The notes under the pieces are model-generated. The model worked only from the letters and a program-made list of their open reading frames with translations. It was not told where the DNA came from and did not search any database. Position numbers and translations under genes: made by a program. Positions 25,500-40,914 of a stretch of DNA of 64,000 bases are shown piece after piece (the first letter of the stretch is position 1; every line of letters starts with the position of its first letter). Source of the stretch: Solicoccozyma terricola (taxonomy: Eukaryota > Basidiomycota > Tremellomycetes > Filobasidiales > Piskurozymaceae); contig BCLD01000003.1 of the NCBI GenBank assembly GCA_001600875.1, positions 561,358-625,357 on the forward strand. Reading direction: 5' to 3'.

Positions 25500-27175
25500 T
25501 AACCTACCTAGACCGAGATATGATAATGGGATTGTCGATTGAGGGAAGTTGTAGCTTGGGAGATTGGGGTGAGACCATGGTGGGGATCCGAATAAGAGTG
25601 GGATGGCGACTATGAATACGAATATGATGCCTGTACATAAATCCCACCCTCAGTTCCATGTTACACCCCCCGAAACAAGGAGAAATTAACGAGGGAAGAA
25701 TGGGAGAGAGCTCACCGTAGATATACCCATAATATAAACTAAACAACAATGCAACGGGATTAAACAACAACAACCTGGGAGGTCTTGAAAATGCTTTTTG
25801 GAATGCGACTTTGGCTTCTTTCCGGTCAATCATTGATCGTAGCCATCCTAACCGTTGGATTTGATGATGTGGAGAGAGTTTTTCAAGGAATGTGGATGGT
25901 GGGAGAGGGGAGTGTGTACGATGGTATAATTCCATTCTTTTCAATGCGCTGAGGGTGGGAGGTAAATTCAGCCATTGTTGCGGAGCTGATGTGAGGACTA
26001 TTGGGGTCAGGACGTACGAAGCATATGTCTCTTCCATGAAGAATACGATCAAACAAAAGTTGATTGCGGAAATGATGGTGAATACGCCGAGGACCCATCT
26101 GAGAGGTGTCACGCATCATCAGCGTGCGAATAAGATCAGGAGAGGGTATATGTCAACATCTACCTCCATGAAGCGTACAATATCCTGTATGATACTTTCG
26201 ACATCAACGGATGGTTCATGGTATCACCACCCGCAACCGCACTCACCAGAAACCCATCAAACCTGAAAGGGACCATGGGTCCCAGTCAGTCATTCATCCC
26301 CTGATCAATCCTTATATCCCACCCACTCACTACCCAAAATCGGACCAGCCATAGGACCCAGGGCATATATCGAAATCGGTTTACCTCTCTCATCCACCTT
26401 GAAAATGTCAGCGATCGTGGCGACTCCAAGAGCGGGACCTAGGAGGGAGGATTTGCAAGTGAGTCGGAGCGCAGGGATGGGAAGGGCAAGATCGTACTGA
26501 CCACTTGATCCGAACAGTCCGACAAAGCTACAACATGCAAAGCAACCACAGTTCAACCTTCCAACGGCACAACCCGCAGGACCGGCGGGTGAAACTTACA
26601 ATCGTAAAACGAGCAGAGCTGGAAGACTCCGACTCCCTGCAGTTCCAGCATTGCATATGACAAAAGGTCCCATGCTTAGCAAGTAGGCTACCTGTCGTCC
26701 GTATAGTTCCGAGATCGGTGCGAAGATGAAGGGTCCGGCGCTGTTGGGTTCGATCGATCGTTCAGCTGACGGGAGAGGGTGGGTGGCCACACGCCTGCCG
26801 TAGACGTACCCAAGTCCCAAGACCGTCAAACTCACGGACAGCACTGCAACTTGCTCAGGTCCATGGAATTCCGAGACAAGTGCGTGTGTCGATGGAGCCA
26901 TGATCGAGTTTCCGCAAGTCGATATGCAGCCGGTCAAGCTGATGATGAGTGTGCTGATCCATCTGTGAAGAAGCTCGGGGTTCAGTCGTATTCCTGGTTT
27001 TGACGGATCGGTGAGCTCACTTCCGCCTTGTGGTCCAATTGTGGGGATTGCGAGGATTGGTAGCCCATCCGTCTTCGATCTCTCGCAAGATATCAGCATT
27101 CCGACCTTGCACTTCCTTGCTGGTGCTCGGCGTCATCTCCACCGACGCACTGTCGGACACCGTCGGCGGCGGCAT
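24386..27175 (-). CDS. DHA1-type MFS transporter (drug:H+ antiporter 1 family)
   Basis: Plasma-membrane antiporter with ~12 helices. The N terminus has the DHA1 motif NPRNPHNWTTRRK. Later blocks: ISLTGCISTCGNSIMAPS, GPFIFAPISELYGRQ (motif A-like), PLALGVAT-type helices with ALGPMAGPILG (motif C-like), RWVLGVFTIISAINF, FFMEETYA, RPPRLLLFNPVALLFSLYYGYIYG, and VRAIMGCILPVFTGTLFG near the end. Start ATG 27175. The gene has at least seven small introns. Two carry long C tracts (G on plus, 25385-25403 and 25453-25497). The 3' end is unresolved: after ...AIPGPAI a possible last exon reads on to a stop at 24386, overlapping the alpha-galactosidase start. Substrate unknown. Sugar uptake is not implied, as this family exports drugs or polyamines. 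Confidence 0.8.
25385..25497. repeat. Paired poly-G tracts (C on coding strand) in MFS intron
   Basis: A 19-nt G run (25385-25403) and a 45-nt G run (25453-25497) separated by G-rich sequence. On the coding strand the intron begins GTAGGTTAAAC and then goes straight into the long C run. The second, shorter C run follows another GGTTTAAC. Confidence 0.9.
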
Positions 27176-27493
27176 GAGCAGGATACGCGGAGAGGTCGCT
27201 TGAAGACTGCACAACAGCTAGAGTGCATCACAGACACAGCTTGATACTCCACTGCTCACCCCCCTACCACCATCATTCGTATAAATGATGCAGCTGCTCG
27301 TCCGACTACCGGAATCCGAAGACCCGGCAACTCTAATCTCTTCGGCGATGGCCGAACAGTCGGCATCGACAGTCGGACACGATCGCAAGTGGGGGCCGAT
27401 TCTGGTCGTTCGATGGGTTACATAAGTAGTTACAAGGACATGAAGCGGCAGCGTGTTTTTTCATAGTCTGTATGTGGCGTAGTCGTCAAGGCC
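27176..27493. other. Intergenic spacer
   Basis: 318 bp between the MFS start and the VPS1 stop, same strand. No feature recognised beyond probable MFS promoter and VPS1 3' UTR. Confidence 0.5.
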
Positions 27494-31581
<4,088 letters not shown>

Positions 31582-31883
31582 GATTGTATGTGTGGATGGT
31601 GGGTGGGTGGTGGTGGTGTGGGTGGTTGTGGTAGCGGGTGGATGGTGGGATGGGATGTACTTGTGGCTGATAGATGGACTGAGGTGGATTCGATTGACAT
31701 GACGATGGAATAGACGCGCAACACTCACGGCACACACGCGGGAGGAGAGGGAGGGGGAGTAGGGAGGCGCGGGAGGAGAGGCAGCGAGAGGGGAACGCGC
31801 GGGAGGAGAGGGAACGGGGGTCGAGGCGTGGGAGGAGAGGGTGGGGTGGGGTCAACTCAGCACGGGCATCGTATCGAATACAG
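31582..31883. other. Spacer between FIST gene end and VPS1 start
   Basis: About 300 bp. Purine-rich, with imperfect repeats of CGCGGGAGGAGAGG between about 31736 and 31845. It probably serves as VPS1 promoter/5' UTR. Confidence 0.5.
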
Positions 31884-34041
31884 TCAACCATCTATCAACT
31901 CTCTCTTCAATCTCATCCATCCACTACTTCCAGCTACTTTAACAACCAATCCATCACAATAACTCTCTTTCATAATCACACCTTCCGTGGTAGGGATTCG
32001 GATCATGTCGTTTCTTGAACAAGTGGCGGGAGACGGGGGTTGGGGGGNGGTGTGCGGTGGGATTACAGTGAATATTAGATCGCCGGGTGTTGGGAGGGTT
32101 GGAGGGGNTGGGGAACGGCGCATGAACTGGGGGAAGGGAACGTGAACGTAGTGAGCAGTCATTTCCTCGCGAGCGGAGCGAGCGATACTCTCTCTTTGCG
32201 AACGAAGTGAGCAATATACTCTCTTCCGCGAACGAAGCGAGCAATACTCTCTCTTCCGTGAGCGAAGCGAGCATTCATCGCGAACGCAATGAGCAGTCAT
32301 TTCCTCGCGAGCGGAGCGAGCGATACTCTCTCTTTGCGAACGATAGTAAGCAATGCCCTCTCTTCGTGAATACTCTGTTCCACGAACGTGGTGAGCAGGA
32401 CATTTCCTCCGGGAGCCCAGCGAGCATTCATTACTTTGCGCGCGCATTACTCTCGTCAACGGAGTGTGCAACACTTCTCCACGAATACCTCTCTTCCGCC
32501 GACGATACCGAAGAGATGAATGATGGAATGAAAGTTGGAAAGGACGGGACGGGAGACTCACTTGTACTCTCATCCCACGATTCAAACTATCTTCCATATT
32601 TAATCCTAGAATACCTCGACTTGGATCTCCTGATAATATTTTAACGATTTTGTTGATTTTATTCCATCGATTTGAACTTGGGTTCTGATCGGAGGTGTTG
32701 TTGTTGGCGGCGTCGTCGTTGGTATCGTTGGTATCGTTTGTGGTGTTCAAAAAAGCGAGATAATAATCATCATCTTTCTCAGATAACCCTTGTCCATCCT
32801 TCTTTCCCTCCATTTCAGAAGTCGATTTCTTCGAATCATTAGATTGATTTTTTTTAATATACTTTATCAATGTTTTCGTTGGATTTTCATTCGGTGATTC
32901 ACATGAAATCAAGAGATTCCCTTGAGCTCTATTCCGGGTTCCCCACCCCCCAAAAAAACAGAGAATTCCAAAACGGTGGCGAGGAAGAAGGAATCGTACA
33001 ATCAGTTCTCTATAGCGTGAAACCTACCCCTCGAACTCACCGATCAACAACCAAAACATCACCCATCATTTCCAATCCATCATAAACCACTCCAACCTCC
33101 ACCCCAACCTCCTTCTTCCCAATATTGGAAGAATCAAAAGTGGTGGTTGAAATGACAATCCCAATTGCTCCATTTGAGAATATCTCCCGATCGTGGATTA
33201 GAGTATGTGGACGACCTGTTATGAATGGTGTTGGAGGTGTTATGAGACCTAGCTGTGGGTGTGAGTGTGGGGGAGGGGGGTTAGTTGGAGGTGAGGTGCG
33301 AGGTCGGGGGGCGGGTGCATGACATACGATGGATGTTTCTGGATACGTTCGATTGATTAGGGAGAGTAATGGTTCAGGTGTTGCGTCTGATAGGATGATC
33401 ATCGATTTGATATTTCTACGGGGGGAAAGAAATGGACTAGGTATTAATTTCCGTGTAGAGATGAACCCTCCCCCCCCCCCCCCCCCCCCCCCCCCGGCGG
33501 CGATTACTGACGATAATCCTTTCAAACTTTTTGGTAATTCATCTTGAATATTCAAAGTTGAATCCCACATCCCACTCCAATCCGAATCCTTTCCTAAAAC
33601 CCTCTCAACATCTCCTATTTCCTCTCCTTGTTTCCCATTCTCCCCATTCACTTGTGATTTCGATTCGATATCTAAACGATGATATTTCCCAACAGATACA
33701 GAAGGTCTTCCTAATATCTCTGATCTGAAAATATCGATTCTTTCATCTACATCAGGTGTTAATTTGATAATGTACAAAGTCGGTGTATCCATCGATGTTG
33801 GAGAAACGAATGATCCTATAGATCTCGGGAAACGAAGTTGAATGGTATTTAATAATTCATCAAGGTTGGGGAGGTGTGGATGGAGGAGGTAGAGAAATGT
33901 TGCGTTGGAGTTGGAGTCGGGGAAATGGGATGTGATTGTTGCTGGTGTCGCATGGGGGAGAGTACGAAGAGATGTTGTGAGAGTGCGTGTAGAGGGGACG
34001 AGACGGAGTGGCCATCTGCGTGGAATGAGACGGTTGACCAT
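31884..34041 (-). CDS. FIST-domain protein, probably mitochondrial
   Basis: FIST domains are found in signal-sensing proteins and FBXO22. The molecular role of the fungal mitochondrial form is unknown. Four exons (33328-34041, 33041-33252, 32562-32928, 31884-32126) sum to 1536 nt, 511 residues. The N terminus MVNRLIPRRWPLRLVPSTRT is Arg-rich and amphipathic, a good mitochondrial presequence. FIST-like blocks follow: ATFLYLLHPHLPNLDELL, MIILSDATPEPLLSLIN, LGLITPPTPFITGRPHTLIH and GAIGIVIS. FIST_C-like NRGMRVQ | FMRRSP...GDLIFTVIPP follows across the last intron. The protein ends VAGSSGWMRLKRELIDG. Residues ~180-190 are poly-Gly encoded by a 26-nt G tract (C on plus, 33470-33495). An in-frame start at 34086 would hide the presequence. 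Two N bases lie in the last exon (32047, 32108). Confidence 0.75.
32150..32520. repeat. Minisatellite inside last FIST intron
   Basis: Degenerate ~30-bp units of the form GCGAACGAAGCGAGCAATA followed by CTCTCTCTTCC, roughly ten copies decaying toward 32520. A 53-bp block is perfectly duplicated at 32153-32205 and 32291-32343. It fills most of the 435-bp intron 32127-32561. Confidence 0.85.
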
Positions 34042-34255
34042 GAGGAGGAGGTGGTGTTGGTGGTGGTGGTAGCAGTGGATGCCCATCGTCGCCGAGGGAG
34101 ATTACTACGGATTGCTGCTCACCTGCCCCGCTGCCCCGCGGTGTGTCGTGCTCAATGCCCATCGGACGTGTTCACCCACTCCTCCATGTCATCACCCCGT
34201 CTGCTTCCCCCCATCCACATAGCTACACCCCCCGCCACCTCTTCCCACCACCACC
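34042..34255. promoter_or_regulatory. Short divergent promoter region FIST / UBX gene
   Basis: Only 214 bp separate the two opposite start codons, so regulatory sequence must be shared or overlap. No TATA box is obvious. Confidence 0.4.
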
Positions 34256-36103
34256 ATGTCCTCCTCAGACGATGCAGCACTCATATCCCAACTATGCGCA
34301 ATAACAAACACAGATACTCCCTCAGGTCGAGTATCCGCTTCACATCTCCTTCGATCCAACGGATGGAATCTACAAGCTGCACTCAATGAACATTACTCTG
34401 GTGGACCTGTCGCTGTCGCTGTCTCGGACCGGGCTGATAGGGAAAGAGAGAGGGAGAGAGGGGTTGGTGTAGGTACCTCGGGTGGATCAACCACGAGAAG
34501 AACGATCAGTCCATCAGGTGTAAACAAGGATGCAAGGCCACATGTATCCAGAGTCGGGTTATCGCCAGCTGGAACAGCGGGTAATGGGGGGATTTTCTGG
34601 CCTTTAAGGATGATATTACGAATCGTCACTTCGTTATGGTATTTCCTCGGTGAGTAGACTCGATCATCCTTCGTCAACCCCAACCCGCACACGCCAATCC
34701 ATCCTCCACCAAACAGTCCGATCGATAATCCCATTATCTTTCCTCCCTCACCTCCCACGCTTTCTCCTCCCTCCATCACATACCACTCCTCGATCCCTCT
34801 CCACTCAATACCACGCCACTCCCATTCAACAATGTTTATCAATCATCCATTCCATCGAAAGTGAAACTGGTCGGTCGAGTAAGGATGGGACTTTACCGCC
34901 GTTTTGGGTAGGTGGGTATAAGGATTTTTTGAGAGGGTTGAAGGAGGAAGGTAAGGTTGGATGTGTCGTCGTAGGGAGTGGGGAACATGAGGATGATGGC
35001 GTGTTCAAGAGGTGAGTGAAAGCGGAGCGTGGAGGGTGGGGGACGTAATAAAAGCATGTAGTGTGACTGATATCCACCAACTGGTCACAGTGAGGTTTTG
35101 GGTGATGCGGAATTCATCAAATGCCTAAAGGAGAATGAGATTTCGATTTGGGTTTGTGATATTAGATATCAAGAAGGTTATCAAGGTGGGTGTGGCCGGG
35201 CGCCCCCCCCCCCCCCCCCCCAAACGTCGTGTTGACGATTAAACTCCCTACTCAGTCTCACAAACACTCCAAGTAACAACCTATCCAACCATCCTCTTCT
35301 TCTCCCTTCTTCCCTCGTCCACCTCTCCAACATCCTCCTCTGCATCCTCATCCCGCAACAAACTAACCATCCTTCTTACCCTCTCCGGTCCACCGACATC
35401 CACCACATCCGCGTCATCTCTGATACAAGCTATAACGACCTCTATCGTCCCCCGTACTCGAAGTTATCTATCCAGATTGAGACGGGAGCGGTATACAGCC
35501 GAAGAGACGAGGAGATTGAGGGAGGAGCAGGATCGAGCTGTCGCTGAATCAGAGAGAAAGGATCGAGAGCGGATGAGAAAGGCGAGAAAGGAAGTAGAGG
35601 ATAGGGAGAGAATGAAGGTTGTAGAAGCCGCGAGAAGGGAAAGAGAGAGGAGGGAAAAGGAGGATAAAATCCAGAGGAGGGAAAAGTTGATCAAGGAGAG
35701 GTTGGAATGGAGACGATGGATGAGAAGGTCTTTAAGTCCTCCCGAGGCGGAGAACGGTCTCAGAGTCATGGTCAGGTTACCGAATGGAGTTGGAGGACGA
35801 GCGGTTCGAATGTTCCCCTTGGACGCAGACGACGTCGGGCTGATATATAACTGGGCGGAGACATTGTTGATCCCGGCGGACTGTCGGCCGGAGGATGATC
35901 CAACCGAGCGGCCTAATGGGAGGACAAGATGGTTGGAAGAGGATGGCGGAGAGGTAGTCAACCTGTTCACGAGTTATCCCCGAAGAAAAGTGGAAAATAC
36001 AGCCGGGAAGGAGATGTGGGCCGTTGTCAAGGATGGCGGAGGCAGTCTTGTATGCGAGGTGGTGGGCGACGAAGAAGAAAGTGACGAGGAAGAAGAAGAA
36101 TGA
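34256..36103 (+). CDS. UBA-UAS-UBX protein, FAF2/UBXD8-like (fungal Ubx2-type)
   Basis: ER/lipid-droplet adaptor that recruits Cdc48 for ERAD (family knowledge). Four exons (34256-34649, 34717-35011, 35091-35185, 35256-36103) give 543 residues. Order: UBA-like N terminus (ALISQLCAITN...HLLRSNGWNLQAALNEHY), a disordered linker, a membrane hairpin formed across the first splice (FWPLRMILRIVTSLWYFL|VRSIIPLSFL), a thioredoxin-like UAS domain (LPPFWVGGYKDFLRG, GEHEDDGVFK, QTLQVTTYPTILFFSLLP), a long Arg/Glu coiled coil (REEQDRAVAESERKDRERM) and a C-terminal UBX fold (MVRLPNGVGGRAVRMFPLDA, VNLFTSYPRRK). It ends with an acidic EEESDEEEEE tail. Intron 3 has a 19-nt C tract close to its donor. Confidence 0.9.
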
Positions 36104-36189
36104 ATGCGAACGTCGGCCTCTTGTATCCTATAGCATGGTATGAATCATTTGCATGCTCCGACACCCGACACCATCTAAACAACGATTCA

Positions 36190-39142
36190 TCACCTCTTCT
36201 TGCCACCCCCTTTACCGCCCTTGGAACCACCCTTCTTCTTCCCGCCCATACCCACACCATCACTTCGACCAGCGCGCATTCCCTCCCTGGTCGATCCCTT
36301 TTTGCCAGCATCCCGATCAAAGCCACCTGCTCCAACCCTCTTCTTGGCCCCCTTGTCCAACTTGCGCTTCTTCGCCGTCGGTCGACGCTCGGCTTCAGTG
36401 ATCTTCACAGGTCTTCCCGCCTTCTTGGCTGCACGAATCGACGCCGTGACGGCGCCAACATCTCCAAGCTCTTCATCCTCCTCGCGAGCCAGCTTGCGAC
36501 GAGTCTGCTTGCGGGAAAGGCCTTCGTATTTGCCTCGCTTGATCTGGGAAAAGAGGTCATTGGTGGTTAGTTGGGGCGAGGAGCCGACCGGGCCATCACC
36601 ACTAACCTTGTTCCCCTCAGCAGCCTTCTCCTTGTCCTTGCCGGTAGATGGCACACCGACGAGATACTGAGCCTTACTTGCGTCTGTTTTCGACTTTGGC
36701 AATCAGAGAACGGGACTCGAAGGGGAAAACCACTTGTGACCTACCCTGTGCCTTCTTCTTCTCCTTTTCACTCTGGAACCACGTTCGAGCGGGTCGTCCA
36801 AAGATCTCCGCTTCGTGTTCGATCATGTTTTGACCCTTTCGGACTTCCATGTCGGCTTGTCGAAGCTGAAGGGGCGGGAGAAAAAAACATTAATGCCCAA
36901 CATTCCTCGTGCCACAATCACAACTATCGACTCACAGCTTTCTCCTCCTTCTCCTCCTTGAGCACCTCGGACACCTCCGATCGTAGGTTCTCCAACTGTT
37001 CGGCCGTCTGAGCGATTGCGTCGGGTGGAATGACACGATGACGGATTTGATCCGTGCTCGACTGCTTGATTGCAGCTTTGAGCATTTTGCGGTCCGCTTC
37101 GCCTACAAGAGTGATGGAGCTGGACGTCGGTGATGAAATAAGCGAGACAGCAACTCAAAAGCCGGCTGGACGGATCACACTCACCGTCCATTCCTCCCCG
37201 CTCGAGCGGTACGACCGACACGATGGGTGTATTGAGAAAGCTGTCCCGGCATGTCATAATTGATAACTGTTTGCACTCCCTTGATATCCAGACCTCTGGA
37301 AGCGAGATCGGTAGCGAGTAGATAATCTACCTGACTGTTTTTAAAGTCTTGCAGAGCTTGCAGACGCTGTACAGGTGTATCATTCGACGTCAGCATTCCA
37401 TGCCCACGAGACCAAGCAAACCCCCGCGACTCCGCCCATCACCACCCACCTGCTCCTGTGTGAGATTCCCGTGCAACTCTGCAGCTTTCATTCCGCATAA
37501 CCCAAAGACGATCCTCATCTGATGAGCCAACGCCTTGCTACGGAAGAAGATGATGCATTTCTCCCTGACTGTACGCTTGCAGAGACTCAACAAGCACGCA
37601 GCTCGTACTCGATCTTCTCCTGACACGCCAGCACCACCCGCCACCGAGCCTCGTTCGCGAACTCTGACAAACTCTTGAACAAGTGACTTTGCAGTTGAGC
37701 GTTTTGGATCGACGAACACTCTGACCGGTCGATCCAACGAGAGTTTTACCAGTTCATCTACCGAATCCGTCATCGTTGCCGAGAACAGCATCGTCTGTCT
37801 TGTTCTCGGACAAGATTTTATGATTTCATTGAGTTCCGCTTCGAATCCGACTTCCAACATCCTATCAGCCTCATCGATGACGAGGATATCCAACGCGGAT
37901 AAGGTGAATGCTGGCGAGTTGTTGATATGGTCGATGAGACGACCAGGTGTTGCGATGAGGATATCCGGAAGTGTCCTAAGTGTATGAGCTTGGGCTGAGA
38001 TTGACAACCCACCGACTAGGAGAGCGAATCGGATATCTAGCCCACCACGTTCGACGAGTGATTTTCCAACGGATTCGCATTGAACGGCCAGTTCTCTCGT
38101 CGGACAAAGGACTAGAACTCGACACGCCATTCCTGCACCGTTTTTCCCACGATCTCGATAACTCAACCGCTCCAAGATGGGGATTAAGAAGGCCATTGTT
38201 TTTCCTGAACCAGTTACGGCTGAACCGAGGATATCACGACCTAACAAGGCGAGAGGGATTGCTTTCTGTTGAATTGGTGTCGGATTACTGAGCTGGAGAG
38301 ATGTGAGAGCGCGAAGAAGAGGTCGAGAGAGGGACATTGAAGAGAATGTTGCAGTTGAGGGTTTTTCCAATGTTTCTGTGGTCGGATCCGTGCCAAAGAA
38401 AGCAGCTTTCCGAGCGAGCGATTCGGGTGTTTCTTCTTCGTCTTCAGAGGAGTCGTCTTCGTCGTCGTCGATGACGGTTGCGGTGATGTTTGCTTCATCG
38501 TCTTGTTCCTCGTCACTTGCTTCTTCGTCGTCGACGTCCATGCCGTCCTCCTCCTCTGAATCGGGATCCACTACACCTGTTCCAAACCCTTCCTCTTCAT
38601 CCTCGCTATCCATATTTAAATCGACGTTCTCCTCTTCATCATCCTCCATGTCTTGTCCGCTCTCGCCATCCTCGGAATCCTGTTCGCCCATCTCACTATC
38701 CTCTTCGTCCTCGTCCTCGTCCCCATCCTCTTGATCCTGACGCTTCCGTTTTCTCTCTTGATAGCTAATTGGAGCTCTACCAGTCCTTCTAGCGATGATA
38801 TCGTCTACTGAGATTGCATTCTACCGGGTCGGTCTGTTAGCTGTTGTTTGGTAGACGACCCGGGGGGCGGGGGTGGAGAAAACGACTCACTCCTTTCCCG
38901 TTAATCCCTTCTACAATATCGACTTCCCAGTTAATACCCTCCCCATCGGCATCAAAGGAGAATGTTGGATCAAGAGCTACCTCTTCAGCCGCGTCTCCTT
39001 CATCCTTGGACGAAACATTACCCGTAACCCCACTCGTTTTTGAATTCCCCTTGGACTTTTGAGATTTCGATAAAGGACGAGATGATGGTCCTGGAGCATC
39101 ATCATCCGAGTCGATGGTGGTGATAAAGTCGTCGATGGCCAT
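36190..39142 (-). CDS. DRS1: ATP-dependent DEAD-box RNA helicase Drs1 (60S ribosome assembly)
   Basis: Nucleolar helicase of pre-60S maturation (DDX27 family). Seven exons (38891-39142, 37450-38820, 37195-37376, 36936-37119, 36745-36865, 36607-36683, 36190-36543) give 846 residues. A very acidic N terminus (~60-230) is followed by Q motif [11 protein letters not shown], motif [48 protein letters not shown] and [10 protein letters not shown]. The C-terminal part has the Drs1 signature [12 protein letters not shown] and [20 protein letters not shown] and then a Lys/Gly/Arg-rich nucleolar tail ending GGKGGGKKR. The 3' end is 87 bp from the convergent UBX gene. The start is ~200 bp from divergent MGR2. 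Confidence 0.95.
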
Positions 39143-39344
39143 TGCTGTGTGATGTTTTATAGAGGTGCTGAATGAGTGGTCGAGGGAGAGGGGAGTTGGC
39201 TGGGTGTTGAAATTATAGAAATTGGAAATTTATTTCACGTGTCGGGGAATATTCCACCGGGGGGAGAGAGTTGAACGTAGTAGCGGTACCCATGTTCATG
39301 TTCATGCCATCCATTCCATCCATCCTACAACATCAATTCCTACA
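39143..39344. promoter_or_regulatory. Short divergent promoter region DRS1 / MGR2
   Basis: 202 bp between opposite start codons. No specific motif identified. Confidence 0.4.
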
Positions 39345-40199
39345 ATGCCACCACCACCGCAAACTATGGGAGACGGAGGTGTATGGCAGAAGAGTGTGTG
39401 ATGATGATGGCCGATCTTATTCCCACAATAACATCGAATACTGATGTATTACCCAACATCCTGGTCCCCGAAAAACAGTGAAGATGGGTGCTATCATGGG
39501 AAGTGAGTTGTCCTGGTTAGGATTTGGGTTCGTATCGTATCACAGACGTCCTGTCTAACTCGTAGCCAAATGGCGTTTTTGAAACATATAGGTAGTGTCG
39601 GTCTTACCATCGGTTTCATCTTTGGAAGTTTCTCAATTCTACGGTAAGCATTGGATATCAATATGTTTGACATCGTTGGAAAACGGTTCCCCTGACAGAC
39701 TTTACTGTTCGTTTTGATTGTCGGTGTTTTAGAGCTGGACCAGGACCAAGAGGTGCAGTAGCAACACTTGGACAATACATGCTATCATCAGGTATTCAAT
39801 CGACCCGGGTTTTTTAACTTGCAAGTGGAGGGAGAAGGTTGCTGATGATCGTGTGTTTTCTTTTCTTTTTCAACCCCAATCAATTTAGCTGCTACTTTCG
39901 GATTCTTCATGTCGATTGGATCAGTACGTCGAATGTTGCACGTCCCATTGTCCCTACTTTTACTCATCCCCCCGCCCCCCCCCCAACCCCCCTCTCTCAT
40001 CCAGGTAATTCGAACGGATTCACCACATTCATACATCGGACCAACCTACAACCCCACTCTACTCGCATCAACAATCACGACTCCTTATTCGATTGCTCTA
40101 GGACGGAGAATGAGGGAGTTGAGGGGTAACAAGATGGAGATGGAGTCGGAGGTTGAGGTTGAGGTACGGACGGTGAATGGTGGAGATAGGTGGTTGTAG
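39345..40199 (+). CDS. MGR2: Mgr2/ROMO1 family TIM23-complex subunit
   Basis: Small inner-mitochondrial-membrane protein acting as lateral gatekeeper of the TIM23 translocase. Six exons (39345-39393, 39479-39502, 39592-39643, 39733-39791, 39889-39923, 40005-40199) give 137 residues. The core is nearly invariant: KMGAIMGSSVGLTIGFIFGS, then FSILRAGPGPRGAVATLGQY and MLSSAATFGFFMSIGSVIRT, two Gly-rich helices. Exons of 24, 52, 59 and 35 nt make this gene invisible to simple frame scans. The last exon adds a fungal C-terminal extension of about 60 residues ending RTVNGGDRWL. The last intron also carries C runs (about 39969-39995) before its acceptor. Confidence 0.93.
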
Positions 40200-40914
40200 G
40201 ATGTCGTTGAGAAAGTCACAGCTTGGTCGGACTCTTGATATTGTTCGAAATGAGGTAGTGGATTTTTAACCAAATACTCAAAATACCCGACGTCAAGGTC
40301 ATGCCGGACCGAACCTTCGAACAGGGTAGAACGGGGAAGGGGGATCGGGGGATTCGAACACGAAAAGAGAAAAAAGGTTTGCATTGGAGAAAAAGTGGAA
40401 GTCGGAAGGAGATTGGAATAGGCCGTCATCATGTAACAAGATTGGGAACCAATTGCCGGACATTGATTTCCCATCGAGTGGAATTATACTGCTACGCCTA
40501 TTTTCCATCACATCGTTCGCCTGGAGGGAGGTTGTACATTTCTACACGCCAACTTTACCTCGAACGACTAGCATCCCGGGTGGTTACGAGGGATGGTTCA
40601 TCCATTCGTGATGTATGGTTATCCTTGATCCAGGTCTGGCCCCCTCTTTTGACGCTGTGGAGATGCGTCTAGATGGATTGCCGGGTGTTGAGGACTGTGA
40701 ACTGTGAACATGGATGGTACTTTCCCAACTTGTTTGTTGACGATTCGCCCGATGACGCAAATAATGGGGAGATGCATGGATTCAGTGGTCAGATGTCAAC
40801 CACCGTCAACCGTCAACCCACTCACCCACCCACCCACACACACACAGACCATGTAGCACACACCACTTCACAGCATACAGCACATCACTTACCCTCTTGG
40901 AGTCAACTTCAAAT
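40200..40914. other. Intergenic region upstream of YML020W-like gene
   Basis: 715 bp. CA/CAC-rich near 40815-40850. No gene is supported. Frames on the minus strand here lack any motif. Confidence 0.5.

Noticed and set aside
32150..32520. CRISPR-like array
   Set aside because: Units are degenerate and contiguous with no unique spacers, the locus is an intron of a eukaryotic gene, and there is no cas context.
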